In this document: positions 6,772 through 14,217 of the stretch, in pieces
How positions within the stretch are numbered: position 1 is the first letter of the stretch
How the letters are laid out: each line of letters starts with the position of its first letter
Source: Treponema sp.
GTDB lineage: Bacteria > Spirochaetota > Spirochaetia > Treponematales > Breznakiellaceae
Length of the DNA: 33,137 bases
Assembly: GCA_031268975.1 (NCBI GenBank)
Contig: JAIRWM010000186.1
Span: forward strand, 1-33,137
Direction: 5' to 3'
Notes under the pieces: generated by a model
Databases searched by the model: none
The model's input: the letters and a program-made list of their open reading frames with translations, nothing else
What the model was told of the DNA's origin: nothing
Position numbers and translations under genes: made by a program

Positions 6772-7908
6772 ATGGGTTTTTTGTTTGAAGGGGTGCTTTC
6801 GGTAACATGGAAACAGATGGTAATGTACGCCGTAGGCATGGCGCTTATTTTTCTTGCCATCAAAAAGAAATATGAGCCCTCCCTTCTGCTGCCCATGGGG
6901 TTCGGGACTATTCTGGTTAATTTTCCGTTGAGCGGCGTGTTAAACCAAATAATGCCCGGCGTCGGCGAAGTCCACGGCATTATCCAGTGGCTGTTTGAAA
7001 TCGGCATTGAAACATCCGAGGCGATACCCATTCTGTTATTCATAGGAATCGGCGCCATGATTGATTTTGGCCCACTTCTTGCCCGGCCGGTATTTTTTTT
7101 GTTCGGCGCCGCTTCGCAGATTGGTATATTTGCCGCCCTCGCCATCGCGATTGTTTTTGGTTTTGATCTCCGGGACGCCGCGGCCATCGGCGTTATCGGG
7201 TCTGCCGACGGGCCGGTGGCAATTCTCGTTTCCCAGATACTAAAGTCAAAATATATCGGGGCAATCGCGGTGGCGGCATATTCGTATATGGCGCTCGTTC
7301 CCATTATCCAGCCCTTTACCATCAAGCTCCTGACCACAAAGGCCGAACGCAGAATAAGAATGGACATTGTTTCCGTAAATGTTCCCAAAAAACTGAAAAT
7401 CATTTTCCCCGTTGCCATTACGATTATCTCCGGCCTTGTTACCCCTTCCGCGGTTTCCCTTATCGGTTGTCTCATGTTCGGCAATCTTATCCGCGAATGC
7501 GGCGTACTGAATTCCCTTTCGGAAACCGCCCAAAAAGAACTTTCAAATTTGCTGACCCTTTTTTTGGGAATTACCGTTTCTTTCAGTATGCAGGCGGAAC
7601 AGTTTGTTACAGTTCAGGTGCTGCAAATTCTGCTTATCGGCCTGGCGGCCTTTATCCTGGATACGGCCGGGGGTGTTTTGCTCGCGAAATTCCTTAACAT
7701 TTTCCTTAAGAAAAAAATTAACCCCATGATTGGGGGCGCCGGTATTTCGGCTTTTCCCATGTCCGCCAGGGTTGTCCAGACAATGGCGCAGAAAGAAGAT
7801 CCCGGCAACATTCTTCTCATGCACGCCATTGGGGCGAATGTTTCGGGACAAATCGCCTCGGTTGTAGCCAGCGGTATTGTACTCACCCTTATCACCCGGT
7901 ACTTGTGA
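6772..7908 (+). CDS. Sodium-pump decarboxylase beta subunit (OadB/GcdB-like)
   Basis: This is a 378-residue polytopic membrane protein that fits the length and pattern of the beta subunits of oxaloacetate, methylmalonyl-CoA or glutaconyl-CoA decarboxylases. Recognisable family stretches are LLPMGFGTILVNFP, the conserved GSADGPVAILVS near residue 143 that carries the acidic residue of the Na+ pathway, and the C-terminal ISAFPMSARVVQ and GANVSGQIASVV. It couples decarboxylation of carboxybiotin to export of two sodium ions. The start has AAGGA in the tail of the gamma-subunit gene. The substrate depends on the alpha subunit, which is not in this window, so I do not assign oad, mmd or gcd. Confidence 0.88.
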   Translation: MGFLFEGVLSVTWKQMVMYAVGMALIFLAIKKKYEPSLLLPMGFGTILVNFPLSGVLNQIMPGVGEVHGIIQWLFEIGIETSEAIPILLFIGIGAMIDFGPLLARPVFFLFGAASQIGIFAALAIAIVFGFDLRDAAAIGVIGSADGPVAILVSQILKSKYIGAIAVAAYSYMALVPIIQPFTIKLLTTKAERRIRMDIVSVNVPKKLKIIFPVAITIISGLVTPSAVSLIGCLMFGNLIRECGVLNSLSETAQKELSNLLTLFLGITVSFSMQAEQFVTVQVLQILLIGLAAFILDTAGGVLLAKFLNIFLKKKINPMIGGAGISAFPMSARVVQTMAQKEDPGNILLMHAIGANVSGQIASVVASGIVLTLITRYL

Positions 7909-7921
7909 CAGGAGAAACAAC

Positions 7922-8047
7922 ATGTCGGAAAATCTGTTAATAGCCCTTGAAATATTCTGGAAAGGCATGGCGGGGACATTTATCATAAGCATTATTGTTA
8001 TCGTGGTGATAAAACTGCTTAAAGCCGTAACCGACAATCCGCGGTAA
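7922..8047 (+). CDS. 41-residue single-span membrane protein in the sodium-pump cluster
   Basis: The ATG at 7922 has AGGAG eight bases upstream and opens a 41-codon frame. It reads a short amphipathic N-terminus, one strongly hydrophobic helix containing TFIISIIVIVVIKLL, and a polar tail ending TDNPR. It starts 13 bases after the beta-subunit stop, so it is almost certainly translated from the same mRNA. Small extra subunits are known in related pumps (for example the delta and epsilon subunits of methylmalonyl-CoA decarboxylase). This may be an analogous accessory or a shortened second gamma subunit, but the sequence itself gives only a membrane anchor. Confidence 0.65.
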   Translation: MSENLLIALEIFWKGMAGTFIISIIVIVVIKLLKAVTDNPR

Positions 8048-8069
8048 ACAACGGCCCGGCCGGCGCGGC

Positions 8070-9194
8070 CTAGAGCCGTATAATCCGGGAACGTGTTAAC
8101 ACTTCTGCCCCGTCCTTGGTAATCAGAATATCATTTTCCAGCCGGCATCCGCCCAGCAGCGGATCGTACAGGCCCGGCTCCAGGGCGATCACCATGCCTG
8201 GTTCCAGAATCCACTGATTGTCGTTCCGGTTCCGCATTGCCGGGCCTTCGTGGGGGTCAAGGCCGATGCCGTGGCCCAGCGCGTGGGGCATTGTTTTACC
8301 GGCCCTGGCGAAAACCTCGTCAACCGCCGAGGCAATCTGCACGGCCGGCGTTCCGGGTTTTGCCCTGGAAAGGGCAAGCTTGGCGGTTTTTTCCACCAGC
8401 GAAAGAAGCTTTTCCTGGGGACGGGACGGGTCCCGGGCGGCGGTAATGGTTACGTCGGTGGTATAACCGGCGTAGACGAGGCCAAAATCCAGGATGGAAA
8501 GACCTTTGCCGCCGAAACTTTCCCCCGAATAGGCGGGAAAAGCGTGTATGGCAAAACTGCGGGAAGGACCGGCGGCAAGGGTTTCAAAGCCTGTCCCTTC
8601 ACAGCCCCGCCTGCGGCTTTCTGTGTCAATAAAGGCCGCGGCGTCGATCTCGGTTTTTAGTTTCCCCTGACGCAGGAGCTTTTCCAGCGAATCAATCAGA
8701 TCGTTTGTTATAGCCGCGGCTTTGCGGTACAGGGCAATTTCGGCGCTGTCTTTTACCGCGCGAAAATGTTCCAGTTCCGGGAAAACGCCGTCTTCCCGGC
8801 ACAGGGTGTCAAAGCCGCCAAGGGCTTCAATAAATTTGAGAAACCGGGGATAGGAAGTTTCAGGCGGAAGTTCTATTTTCGCGCCGGCAGGAATTTTAAA
8901 AAACTCCGCCGCTTTTTTGCAGGCTTTTACCGGCATGCGGTCAAAAGTGGAATACGCGCGGATATGTTCCGCGTCGGCGTAGATCCCGGCGATGTTAACA
9001 TCCCAGGGAACAAGTAAGGACTTTCTGCCCACCGAAAGAAACAACAGCGCGTCTCCCGGCTGACCTGTAAGCCAGCGGATGTTTGAGTCGCGCCGGCCTT
9101 CCGCATCCTCCAGCATGATCATGGCTATGTTTTCTCTGGCCATCCAGTCGTAAATCTGTTCCCGGCGCGGCTTGTATATGTTTTGTTTGATCAT
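8070..9194 (-). CDS. M24 family metallopeptidase (Xaa-Pro aminopeptidase-like)
   Basis: This is a 374-residue cytoplasmic peptidase of the creatinase/aminopeptidase P fold. The N-terminal half is the creatinase-type domain. The C-terminal pita-bread domain shows all five metal ligands in order: Asp in ILDFG, Asp in YTTDVT, His in HALGHGIG, Glu in ALEPGLY and Glu in CRLEND. It probably removes an N-terminal residue preceding proline. The frame extends 12 codons further upstream, but the ATG at 9194 overlaps the TGA of the threonine aldolase gene as TGATG. That fits translational coupling and the usual length. The stop faces the sodium-pump cluster 22 bases away with no clear terminator. Confidence 0.88.
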   Translation of the reverse strand: MIKQNIYKPRREQIYDWMARENIAMIMLEDAEGRRDSNIRWLTGQPGDALLFLSVGRKSLLVPWDVNIAGIYADAEHIRAYSTFDRMPVKACKKAAEFFKIPAGAKIELPPETSYPRFLKFIEALGGFDTLCREDGVFPELEHFRAVKDSAEIALYRKAAAITNDLIDSLEKLLRQGKLKTEIDAAAFIDTESRRRGCEGTGFETLAAGPSRSFAIHAFPAYSGESFGGKGLSILDFGLVYAGYTTDVTITAARDPSRPQEKLLSLVEKTAKLALSRAKPGTPAVQIASAVDEVFARAGKTMPHALGHGIGLDPHEGPAMRNRNDNQWILEPGMVIALEPGLYDPLLGGCRLENDILITKDGAEVLTRSRIIRL

Positions 9195-10303
9195 CAGAAG
9201 GATCCAAAAACTTCGCGGGAAACGGCGCATATCGTTTCCAGCTCTTTATCGCCAATCCAGTAGTGAGTAACAAAACGGAACTTCCAGCGCCGGCTTTTTT
9301 CGTCCCCGGTTCCGGCGGCAGGCTCCGGCGGGTTGATCAGCACACCCCTGTCCCGGAAAAAATCCCGCACCGCACCGCCGGTTTTCCCGCCTGCGTTTTT
9401 CCAGGTGAAAAAGACCATGTTGATGTCGCCTTGTTCGACGCTGATTCCTGGAATTTCTCCAAGACCCCGTTCAAGCTCCCGCGCCCGGACATGGTCCGCT
9501 TCCAGCAGTTGCGTATGACTTGAAAGGGCGAAGATGCCGGCGGCGGCCAATATGCCCGCCTGACGCATGCCGCCGCCCATAATTTTCCGTTTACATCGGG
9601 CTTCTTCAATAAAATCCTTTGGCCCGGCAAGAAGGGAACCTACGGGAGCGCAGAGCCCTTTTGAAAGACAAAACATGACCGAGTCAACGTTTCCCGTTAT
9701 GTCCGCGGCCGGACAGCGGAGCGCGGCGGCGGCGTTAAAAAGCCGTGCGCCGTCCAGGTGGACCGGCAGGGCTTTTTCCCGGGCAAAGGTCCGGACGGCG
9801 TTCATCGCGGAAAGCGGCACGGTACGGCCCGAAGAGTGGGCGTTTTCCAGACAAATTAACGACGTAGCGGGGACATGGGGATCCCGCTCGCGGCGCGGCT
9901 CCCGGCCGGAAACCGGCGCAGTCAGCGGCAGTCCCGGCGTCACCCGGTAACGCCCGGCCAGGGCCTCCACGGTCAGGACGCCGTCCGGCGCGGACACGGG
10001 GCGGGTTTGCACACCGGCAATTATCGACGCCGCGCCGGCCTCATGCTGGATAATGTGGGATTCTTCGCCAAGAAGGACTTCAGTACCCCTTGGGCACCAG
10101 GTAAACAGGGCAAGCTGATTCCCGAATGTCCCCGAAGGTACAAACAACGACGCTTCTTTCGCGGACAGCTGTGCGCCAAGCTCTTCCAGTTTTTTTACGG
10201 TAGGATCATCGCCGTACACATCGTCGCCGACCTCCGCATCTGCCATTGCCTGCCGCATTTCCTTTGTGGGAAATGTTACCGTATCGCTCCGTATGTCTAT
10301 CAT
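9194..10303 (-). CDS. ltaE: Low-specificity L-threonine aldolase
   Basis: This is a 369-residue PLP enzyme of the beta-eliminating lyase family. It cleaves L-threonine or L-allo-threonine to glycine and acetaldehyde. Diagnostic stretches are the N-terminal MIDIRSDTVTFPTKEMRQAM, GDDVYGDDPTV, the HLDGARLFNA motif with the cofactor-binding Asp184, and the Schiff-base lysine Lys215 in CLSKGLCAPVGS. A family-atypical insert of charged residues lies around 127-146. The ATG at 10303 has GGGAG about eight bases upstream; the longer open frame to 10525 runs through the divergent mgtE leader and is not used. It is coupled to the M24 peptidase gene downstream, which may supply free amino acids for it. 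Confidence 0.88.
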   Translation of the reverse strand: MIDIRSDTVTFPTKEMRQAMADAEVGDDVYGDDPTVKKLEELGAQLSAKEASLFVPSGTFGNQLALFTWCPRGTEVLLGEESHIIQHEAGAASIIAGVQTRPVSAPDGVLTVEALAGRYRVTPGLPLTAPVSGREPRRERDPHVPATSLICLENAHSSGRTVPLSAMNAVRTFAREKALPVHLDGARLFNAAAALRCPAADITGNVDSVMFCLSKGLCAPVGSLLAGPKDFIEEARCKRKIMGGGMRQAGILAAAGIFALSSHTQLLEADHVRARELERGLGEIPGISVEQGDINMVFFTWKNAGGKTGGAVRDFFRDRGVLINPPEPAAGTGDEKSRRWKFRFVTHYWIGDKELETICAVSREVFGSF

Positions 10304-10319
10304 TATGCTGCTCCCGGAC

Positions 10320-10348
10320 TTGCAAAAAAAGAAGCCCTGGGCTATTAT
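10320..10348 (+). promoter_or_regulatory. Promoter for the mgtE leader
   Basis: TTGCAA at 10320-10325 and TATTAT at 10343-10348 are spaced by 17 bp. The -10 matches at five of six positions. Transcription from about 10355 would give a leader of roughly 170 nt before mgtE, containing a 33-codon ORF. Confidence 0.5.
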
Positions 10349-10385
10349 CATACATATACCATATTTTTTTCTACAGGAGGTAAGT

Positions 10386-10487
10386 ATGTCCGATTCGGAC
10401 GGCAGTGATAGTTTACTCAGCCATATACCCATATCAAGCAGCTTACCGTCTGCCCAACCGGCGGTAAAGCACATCCGGTTCCTGTAG
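10386..10487 (+). CDS. 33-residue leader ORF upstream of mgtE
   Basis: A consensus Shine-Dalgarno sequence AGGAGG at 10375-10380 lies five bases before the ATG at 10386. The frame runs 33 codons to TAG. The peptide begins MSDSDGSDSLL and is rich in serine, with three prolines and an acidic start. It has no membrane span or known domain. It sits between a plausible promoter and mgtE, whose own ribosome binding site lies 25 bases after the stop. Short leader peptides upstream of Mg2+ transporter genes (mgtL, corL in enterobacteria) regulate expression. A similar attenuating role is possible but inferred only from position. Confidence 0.5.
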   Translation: MSDSDGSDSLLSHIPISSSLPSAQPAVKHIRFL

Positions 10488-10525
10488 AAGCCCCGCGGTC
10501 TCTGCCGGGATCGCAGGAGGAACAA

Positions 10526-11869
10526 ATGCAGGAACAGATACTTTCACTCATTGAAGAAGAGCATATTCCGGTGGCGCATCTTTATTCGCTTTTTGCCGGA
10601 ATGAATGTCGTCGATATAGCGGCGATTTTCGAAGACATCGGCAAAGATAAAATTGTACGGATATTCAGGCTTTTGCCAAAAAGCATGGCGGCGGACGTGT
10701 TCGCCTACATAGAGCCGGAAGAACAACAGATTATCGTTGAAGCGCTTACCGACAGCGAAGCGGGCGATCTTATCAACAGGCTCTTTGTCGATGACGCGGT
10801 TGACGTTGTGGAAGAAATGCCTGCGGACGTGGTGAACCGGGTACTGCAGCGGGTAAACCCGGAAAAGCGCAAACTTATCAACCAACTGCTCCAGTACCCG
10901 GAAGATTCGGCAGGCAGCATTATGACCACGGAGTATGTGGAACTGAAAGCGGGCGATATGATACGCGGCGCCTTTGACCATATACGGAAAATCGGCATCA
11001 ACAAGGAAACGATCTACACAAGCTATGTGATAGGGAAAGACCGGCTTCTTTTAGGCGTGGTTTCGGCCAAGGATCTGCTGCTTGCCGATCCCGACAGAAC
11101 CATAGACGATATTATGGACACAAACGTTGTCTGGGCCAATACCACAGACGATCAGGAATCGGCGGCGGCCCTGTTCAAAAAATACGGCCTGCTTGCCCTT
11201 CCGGTTGTGGACAAGGACAAACATCTGGTGGGAATTATCACCGTTGACGATGTAGTTAACGTTATAGAAGAAGAAAACACGGAAGACTTTGAAAAAATGG
11301 CGGCTCTTAATCCGTCCGATGAACCGTACCTCAAGACAAGCATTTTAAAACTTACGCGGAACCGTATCGTTTGGCTTTTAGTGCTGATGTTGTCCGCGAC
11401 GGTAACCGGGGGCATTATCGCCGGTTTTGAGGACGCGCTGGCCGTGCTGCCTTCTCTTGTTGTGTTTATCCCGATGTTGATGGATACCGGAGGAAACGCC
11501 GGCGCACAGACCTCTACGCTGATTATCCGCGGTATGGCGCTGGGAGAAATCAATATCGGCGACATATTGCGGGTACTTGGCAGGGAAATTTGTATCGCTC
11601 TTCTCTGCGGGCTGGGCCTTGGAGTAATAAACTATGTGCGGATTTATTTTATGTACGGAAAAAGCAGCAGCCTTTCCATTACGGTTACGGCGGCGCTTCT
11701 TATCACCATCGTCATAGCAAAAATCATAGGATGCATACTTCCCATGGTGGCAAAAAAGCTCCGGCTGGACCCGGCGATAATGGCGGCGCCGATCATCACC
11801 ACAGTGGTTGACGGAACAAGCCTTGCGGTTTATTTTTCAATTGCCAGGGTAATTTTCCATTTGGCGTAA
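10526..11869 (+). CDS. mgtE: Magnesium transporter MgtE
   Basis: This is a 447-residue Mg2+ channel/transporter of the inner membrane. It has an N-terminal superhelical MgtE-N domain (about residues 20-125), two CBS domains (about 130-250, with SVVSAKDLLLADP-like segments) that sense cytoplasmic Mg2+, a connecting plug helix and a C-terminal domain of five membrane spans. The selectivity motif GGNAGAQTSTL and the following RGMALGEI helix are clear. AGGAGG lies just before the ATG. The leader with its small ORF and hairpin-prone segment (CCCG at 10492-10495 with CGGG at 10506-10509) may regulate it. No M-box riboswitch motif is visible. Confidence 0.92.
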   Translation: MQEQILSLIEEEHIPVAHLYSLFAGMNVVDIAAIFEDIGKDKIVRIFRLLPKSMAADVFAYIEPEEQQIIVEALTDSEAGDLINRLFVDDAVDVVEEMPADVVNRVLQRVNPEKRKLINQLLQYPEDSAGSIMTTEYVELKAGDMIRGAFDHIRKIGINKETIYTSYVIGKDRLLLGVVSAKDLLLADPDRTIDDIMDTNVVWANTTDDQESAAALFKKYGLLALPVVDKDKHLVGIITVDDVVNVIEEENTEDFEKMAALNPSDEPYLKTSILKLTRNRIVWLLVLMLSATVTGGIIAGFEDALAVLPSLVVFIPMLMDTGGNAGAQTSTLIIRGMALGEINIGDILRVLGREICIALLCGLGLGVINYVRIYFMYGKSSSLSITVTAALLITIVIAKIIGCILPMVAKKLRLDPAIMAAPIITTVVDGTSLAVYFSIARVIFHLA

Positions 11870-11916
11870 GACAGAAAGACACAGCCGGAATCCGGGACAA
11901 AAGGAACGAGGGTAAC

Positions 11917-12402
11917 ATGAAGCGCGAAGAAACAAGACCTCACCGGGCGCTTTTAATTTTGTACCGCGCGCTTATCGCGGTTACCGTTGCACTTGTGCTG
12001 ATACTCGCCGCCGGAACCGTTTACGGACTTGCCAGGAACGCCCTGCGGGAACGGAAAACAGAAACCGCTTCAGGCAATCCGGCGGACCTGTCCGGCGGAG
12101 AAAGCATTTTTTCAGGCATCGGGACAGTACGGGTTTCAACAACAGAGGAAAACCCGGAAACGGTTATCATCACCATCGCTTTCCCTTATGACAGCGCGGA
12201 CGGTCCTTTTTCGGAAGAGCTTGTTTCACGTATCCCGGAATTCAAGGCCCGGACAAGGGAATACCTTGGTTCTTTTACTTCCGAACAGCTCCGCCAGCTT
12301 GACGTTTCCGCCGTAAACAGCGCACTCCTGGAACGCTACAACGCCCTGCTCAGGCTCGGGAAAATCAGGGAATTGTTTCTGATTGACTATATCTGGCTTT
12401 AG
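11917..12402 (+). CDS. FliL-like flagellar basal-body-associated protein
   Basis: This is a 161-residue protein with a basic N-terminus, one membrane helix at about residues 14-37 and a periplasmic domain. That domain has the FliL-family pattern: VIITIAFPYD, a helix SRIPEFKARTREYLGS, a Leu-rich helix containing RYNALLRLGKIRELFLIDY and a terminal hydrophobic residue. FliL proteins form rings around the stator and modulate torque. This one is outside a flagellar operon, so it is probably a paralogue. It has GAGGG before the ATG and follows mgtE by 47 bases. Its stop codon is separated by one base from the stop of the convergent anti-sigma gene, so there is no room for a terminator between them. 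Confidence 0.65.
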   Translation: MKREETRPHRALLILYRALIAVTVALVLILAAGTVYGLARNALRERKTETASGNPADLSGGESIFSGIGTVRVSTTEENPETVIITIAFPYDSADGPFSEELVSRIPEFKARTREYLGSFTSEQLRQLDVSAVNSALLERYNALLRLGKIRELFLIDYIWL

Positions 12403-12403
12403 A

Positions 12404-12877
12404 CTAATGAAGCCGGAAACGTTCGGAAAATTCTTTAAGATGGCTGCCGATAAACAGGGCGCCGTAAGCGCTGACAAGAATCCCAATCATAATGCCCAGC
12501 GGGAGTAAAAACGCCGAACCCTGCGAAACGGCAATGCTGATAAAGTCGCCGCTGAAAAACGAAGTGGACAGCGAAACAAGGATAACAACGCCCGCGATAA
12601 CCCAGCCTTTTGTAGAAAAGCCCCCGGGAATATCAAACGCCGGATCTCCCTCTTCCTCCGCGCAAAGCCTGGCCATGATGGTGTCTTCAAAGTCCACGTC
12701 AACGGGGACAAAAGAATCCGGAATGCCGGCAAGCAGCTCCCGGGCATCCTCAAAACGCCGCAGCTTCGAAGCGCAGCGCTTGCAAAGAAAAACATGAACT
12801 GCCAGACTCAGCCGTTCCTTGAAGGAAAAATCCCCGTCCCTTTCATAAAACATATCCGTAAAATCGTCACACCTCAT
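12404..12877 (-). CDS. Membrane anti-sigma factor, zinc-finger (ZAS) type
   Basis: This is a 157-residue protein. The N-terminal cytoplasmic part contains H-x3-C-x2-C (HVFLCKRC at about residues 28-35), the zinc-binding anti-sigma signature. The second half has two membrane spans (about 91-112 and 122-144). It would hold the ECF sigma factor encoded immediately upstream inactive at the membrane. GGAGG lies five bases before the ATG at 12877. An in-frame TTG twelve bases earlier lies inside that ribosome binding site and is rejected as the start. The gene follows the sigma gene by 18 bases. The sensed signal is unknown. Confidence 0.75.
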   Translation of the reverse strand: MRCDDFTDMFYERDGDFSFKERLSLAVHVFLCKRCASKLRRFEDARELLAGIPDSFVPVDVDFEDTIMARLCAEEEGDPAFDIPGGFSTKGWVIAGVVILVSLSTSFFSGDFISIAVSQGSAFLLPLGIMIGILVSAYGALFIGSHLKEFSERFRLH

Positions 12878-12895
12878 TTTGTCCTCCAACTCCCA

Positions 12896-13501
12896 TTAAA
12901 ACAACTCCAGCCGTTCCCTGAGCAGTTTCTTTGCCCGAAAAACATGGGACTTAACAGTGTTTTCCGGGAAACCGGTAATCATCTCAATCTCCTTGATGGA
13001 TCTGTCGTAAAAAAAGAACAAGTCTACGCAGACCCGGTACTTTTCCGGCAGCTCTTCCACCGCCTTAAGGACAGCTTCTTTGGCGGCGGTTTTTAAGGCA
13101 AGATGCTCCGGCGTTTCTTCTGTACTTAGATCCTCTTCGGCCAAACTCCGGTATTCTTTCCTTCTTGTAACGCCGTTGATCGCCGTGTTGTAGGCAATGC
13201 GGTACAACCACGTGGAAAAACGGCTTCTTCCCCCAAAAGAAGCCAGATTCCGGTATGCCTTTAAAAACACATCCTGGGTAAAATCCGCGGCGTCTTCGGC
13301 ATTCCTGAAAAAACTCAACCCCATACTGTACACCGTCTTCTGGTACCGGCTTATCAAAAGCCGGAACAAATCCTTTTGCCCTTCCACAATCTGGCCGATG
13401 AGCAAAGGCTCATCGTCAGGGATTTCAGACCTGGCGCCAAAACCGGAAAAAAACTTTCGCCCCGGGGGCCCGGCGGCTGTACCGTCGTTCCACTGCGTCA
13501 A
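12896..13501 (-). CDS. ECF-family RNA polymerase sigma factor
   Basis: This is a 201-residue group 4 sigma factor. Region 2 spans roughly residues 38-105, with the DFTQDVFLKAY -10 recognition helix and FSTWLYRIAYN. Region 4 spans about 145-198 and ends in a helix-turn-helix with KEIEMITGFPENTVKSHVFRAKKLLRERL. The likely start is TTG at 13501, overlapping the stop of the upstream membrane protein gene (TTGA). No better ATG or GTG precedes region 2. About 28 residues come before the usual ECF N-terminus. It forms an operon with the anti-sigma gene downstream and probably autoregulates. Confidence 0.88.
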   Translation of the reverse strand: MTQWNDGTAAGPPGRKFFSGFGARSEIPDDEPLLIGQIVEGQKDLFRLLISRYQKTVYSMGLSFFRNAEDAADFTQDVFLKAYRNLASFGGRSRFSTWLYRIAYNTAINGVTRRKEYRSLAEEDLSTEETPEHLALKTAAKEAVLKAVEELPEKYRVCVDLFFFYDRSIKEIEMITGFPENTVKSHVFRAKKLLRERLELF

Positions 13502-13827
13502 TGGGACTTGCCGCGCTTGATAAAGTAAAACGCCAAAAATCCCGCCCCTATCGACAGGGGAATTATCCCTCCCAAAAGGCCGTATCCCGCATTTATCAGC
13601 GCGAAGAAAACAGTCAACGTCGCCCCCACACTTGCCAAAAGCAGCCCGGTAAGCAGACTGAATGTCAAAAGGTCAAATTCCTCCCTATGGAATTGCCCGG
13701 CCTTTATAAGCAGGATTCGGCGGCGGTGGTACCACAACAAGTAAAAAAACACAACCACGGAACTCATGAGTATCCCCGCCATGGGGATAATGGCGATAAT
13801 CACCTGTGCTACGCTGGATCTTTCCAT
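13498..13827 (-). CDS. Small membrane protein heading the sigma/anti-sigma operon
   Basis: This is a 109-residue protein with three hydrophobic segments (about residues 8-32, 54-76 and 80-102). A basic, histidine-rich cytoplasmic loop, HRRRILLIKAGQFHREEFD, lies between the first and second. Similar short membrane proteins with an RRR-x4-KAG-like loop are often found next to ECF sigma genes. I do not know a function. Its stop overlaps the start of the sigma gene by a TTGA arrangement, indicating coupled translation. It may take part in signal sensing with the anti-sigma factor. Confidence 0.65.
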   Translation of the reverse strand: MERSSVAQVIIAIIPMAGILMSSVVVFFYLLWYHRRRILLIKAGQFHREEFDLLTFSLLTGLLLASVGATLTVFFALINAGYGLLGGIIPLSIGAGFLAFYFIKRGKSH

Positions 13828-13863
13828 AAGCCGTCCATCTTAAAAAAGGTATTGCTGTCTTTG

Positions 13864-13893
13864 ATTATACCCCTCAAGACAGTCCCGCGTCTA
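13864..13893 (-). promoter_or_regulatory. Promoter of the ECF sigma operon
   Basis: On the minus strand a perfect TATAAT lies at 13864-13869, preceded by TAGACG (four of six) at 18 bp spacing. Transcription would begin near 13857, about 30 bases before the ATG at 13827. Confidence 0.5.
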
Positions 13894-14108
13894 TGTTTTG
13901 ACTCCGGCTTGCGCGTTAAGTTGCGTCAAAACAGGCTTTTCAGGCAAGATTGTGTGTTTTGCATGCGGTTTTTCCCGTGCGGGCGGTTCTCTCCAATAAG
14001 CGGAAAGACCGTGACAGCGCGGAAAACCTGCGGTACGCTGCAACAATGAACCGCCCCGCAAACAGAAACGGTATGTGAACAAGGAGCTCATTACCGTGAA
14101 CAGGATAC
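13894..14108. other. Intergenic region with no recognisable gene
   Basis: Between the divergent sigma operon and the alsE-like gene there is about 390 bp without a supportable ORF. Apart from the two promoters and one copy of the dispersed repeat at its right end, I see only GC-rich stretches of unclear origin. The codon pattern does not suggest protein in any frame. Confidence 0.5.
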
Positions 14109-14145
14109 GGCGAAGATACAGCGCCCGGAGAATACAACAGGCGCG
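14109..14145 (+). repeat. Dispersed repeat, middle copy
   Basis: The segment starts GGCGAAGATACAGCGCCCGG and continues AGAATACAACAGGCG. It matches the cores at 437-487 and 32493-32544 with a few substitutions and a 2-base shortening in the centre. It lies 73 bases upstream of the alsE-like start codon and just before that gene's promoter. Confidence 0.65.
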
Positions 14146-14167
14146 GGGAAATGCGCTGAAAACCCCC

Positions 14168-14196
14168 TTGTATTTTCCCCACAAGATCGGTATATT
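14168..14196 (+). promoter_or_regulatory. Promoter for the alsE-like gene
   Basis: TTGTAT at 14168-14173 and TATATT at 14191-14196 are spaced by 17 bp. The -10 matches at five of six positions. The transcript would start near 14203, close to the GGGGAGGAG ribosome binding site, giving a very short leader. Confidence 0.45.
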
Positions 14197-14217
14197 GACG
14201 GGGAGGAGTAACATACC

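Noticed and set aside
8047-8070. Terminator between the convergent sodium-pump and peptidase genes
   Set aside because: Short GGCC-rich symmetry is present, but there is no stable stem with a T run on either strand.
10350-10525. M-box (Mg2+) riboswitch upstream of mgtE
   Set aside because: I could not find the conserved M-box stretches. The leader instead contains a small ORF with a consensus ribosome binding site.
10304-10525. Longer threonine aldolase start up to 10525
   Set aside because: The extension crosses the mgtE leader and lacks aldolase similarity. The ATG at 10303 has its own ribosome binding site and the canonical N-terminus.
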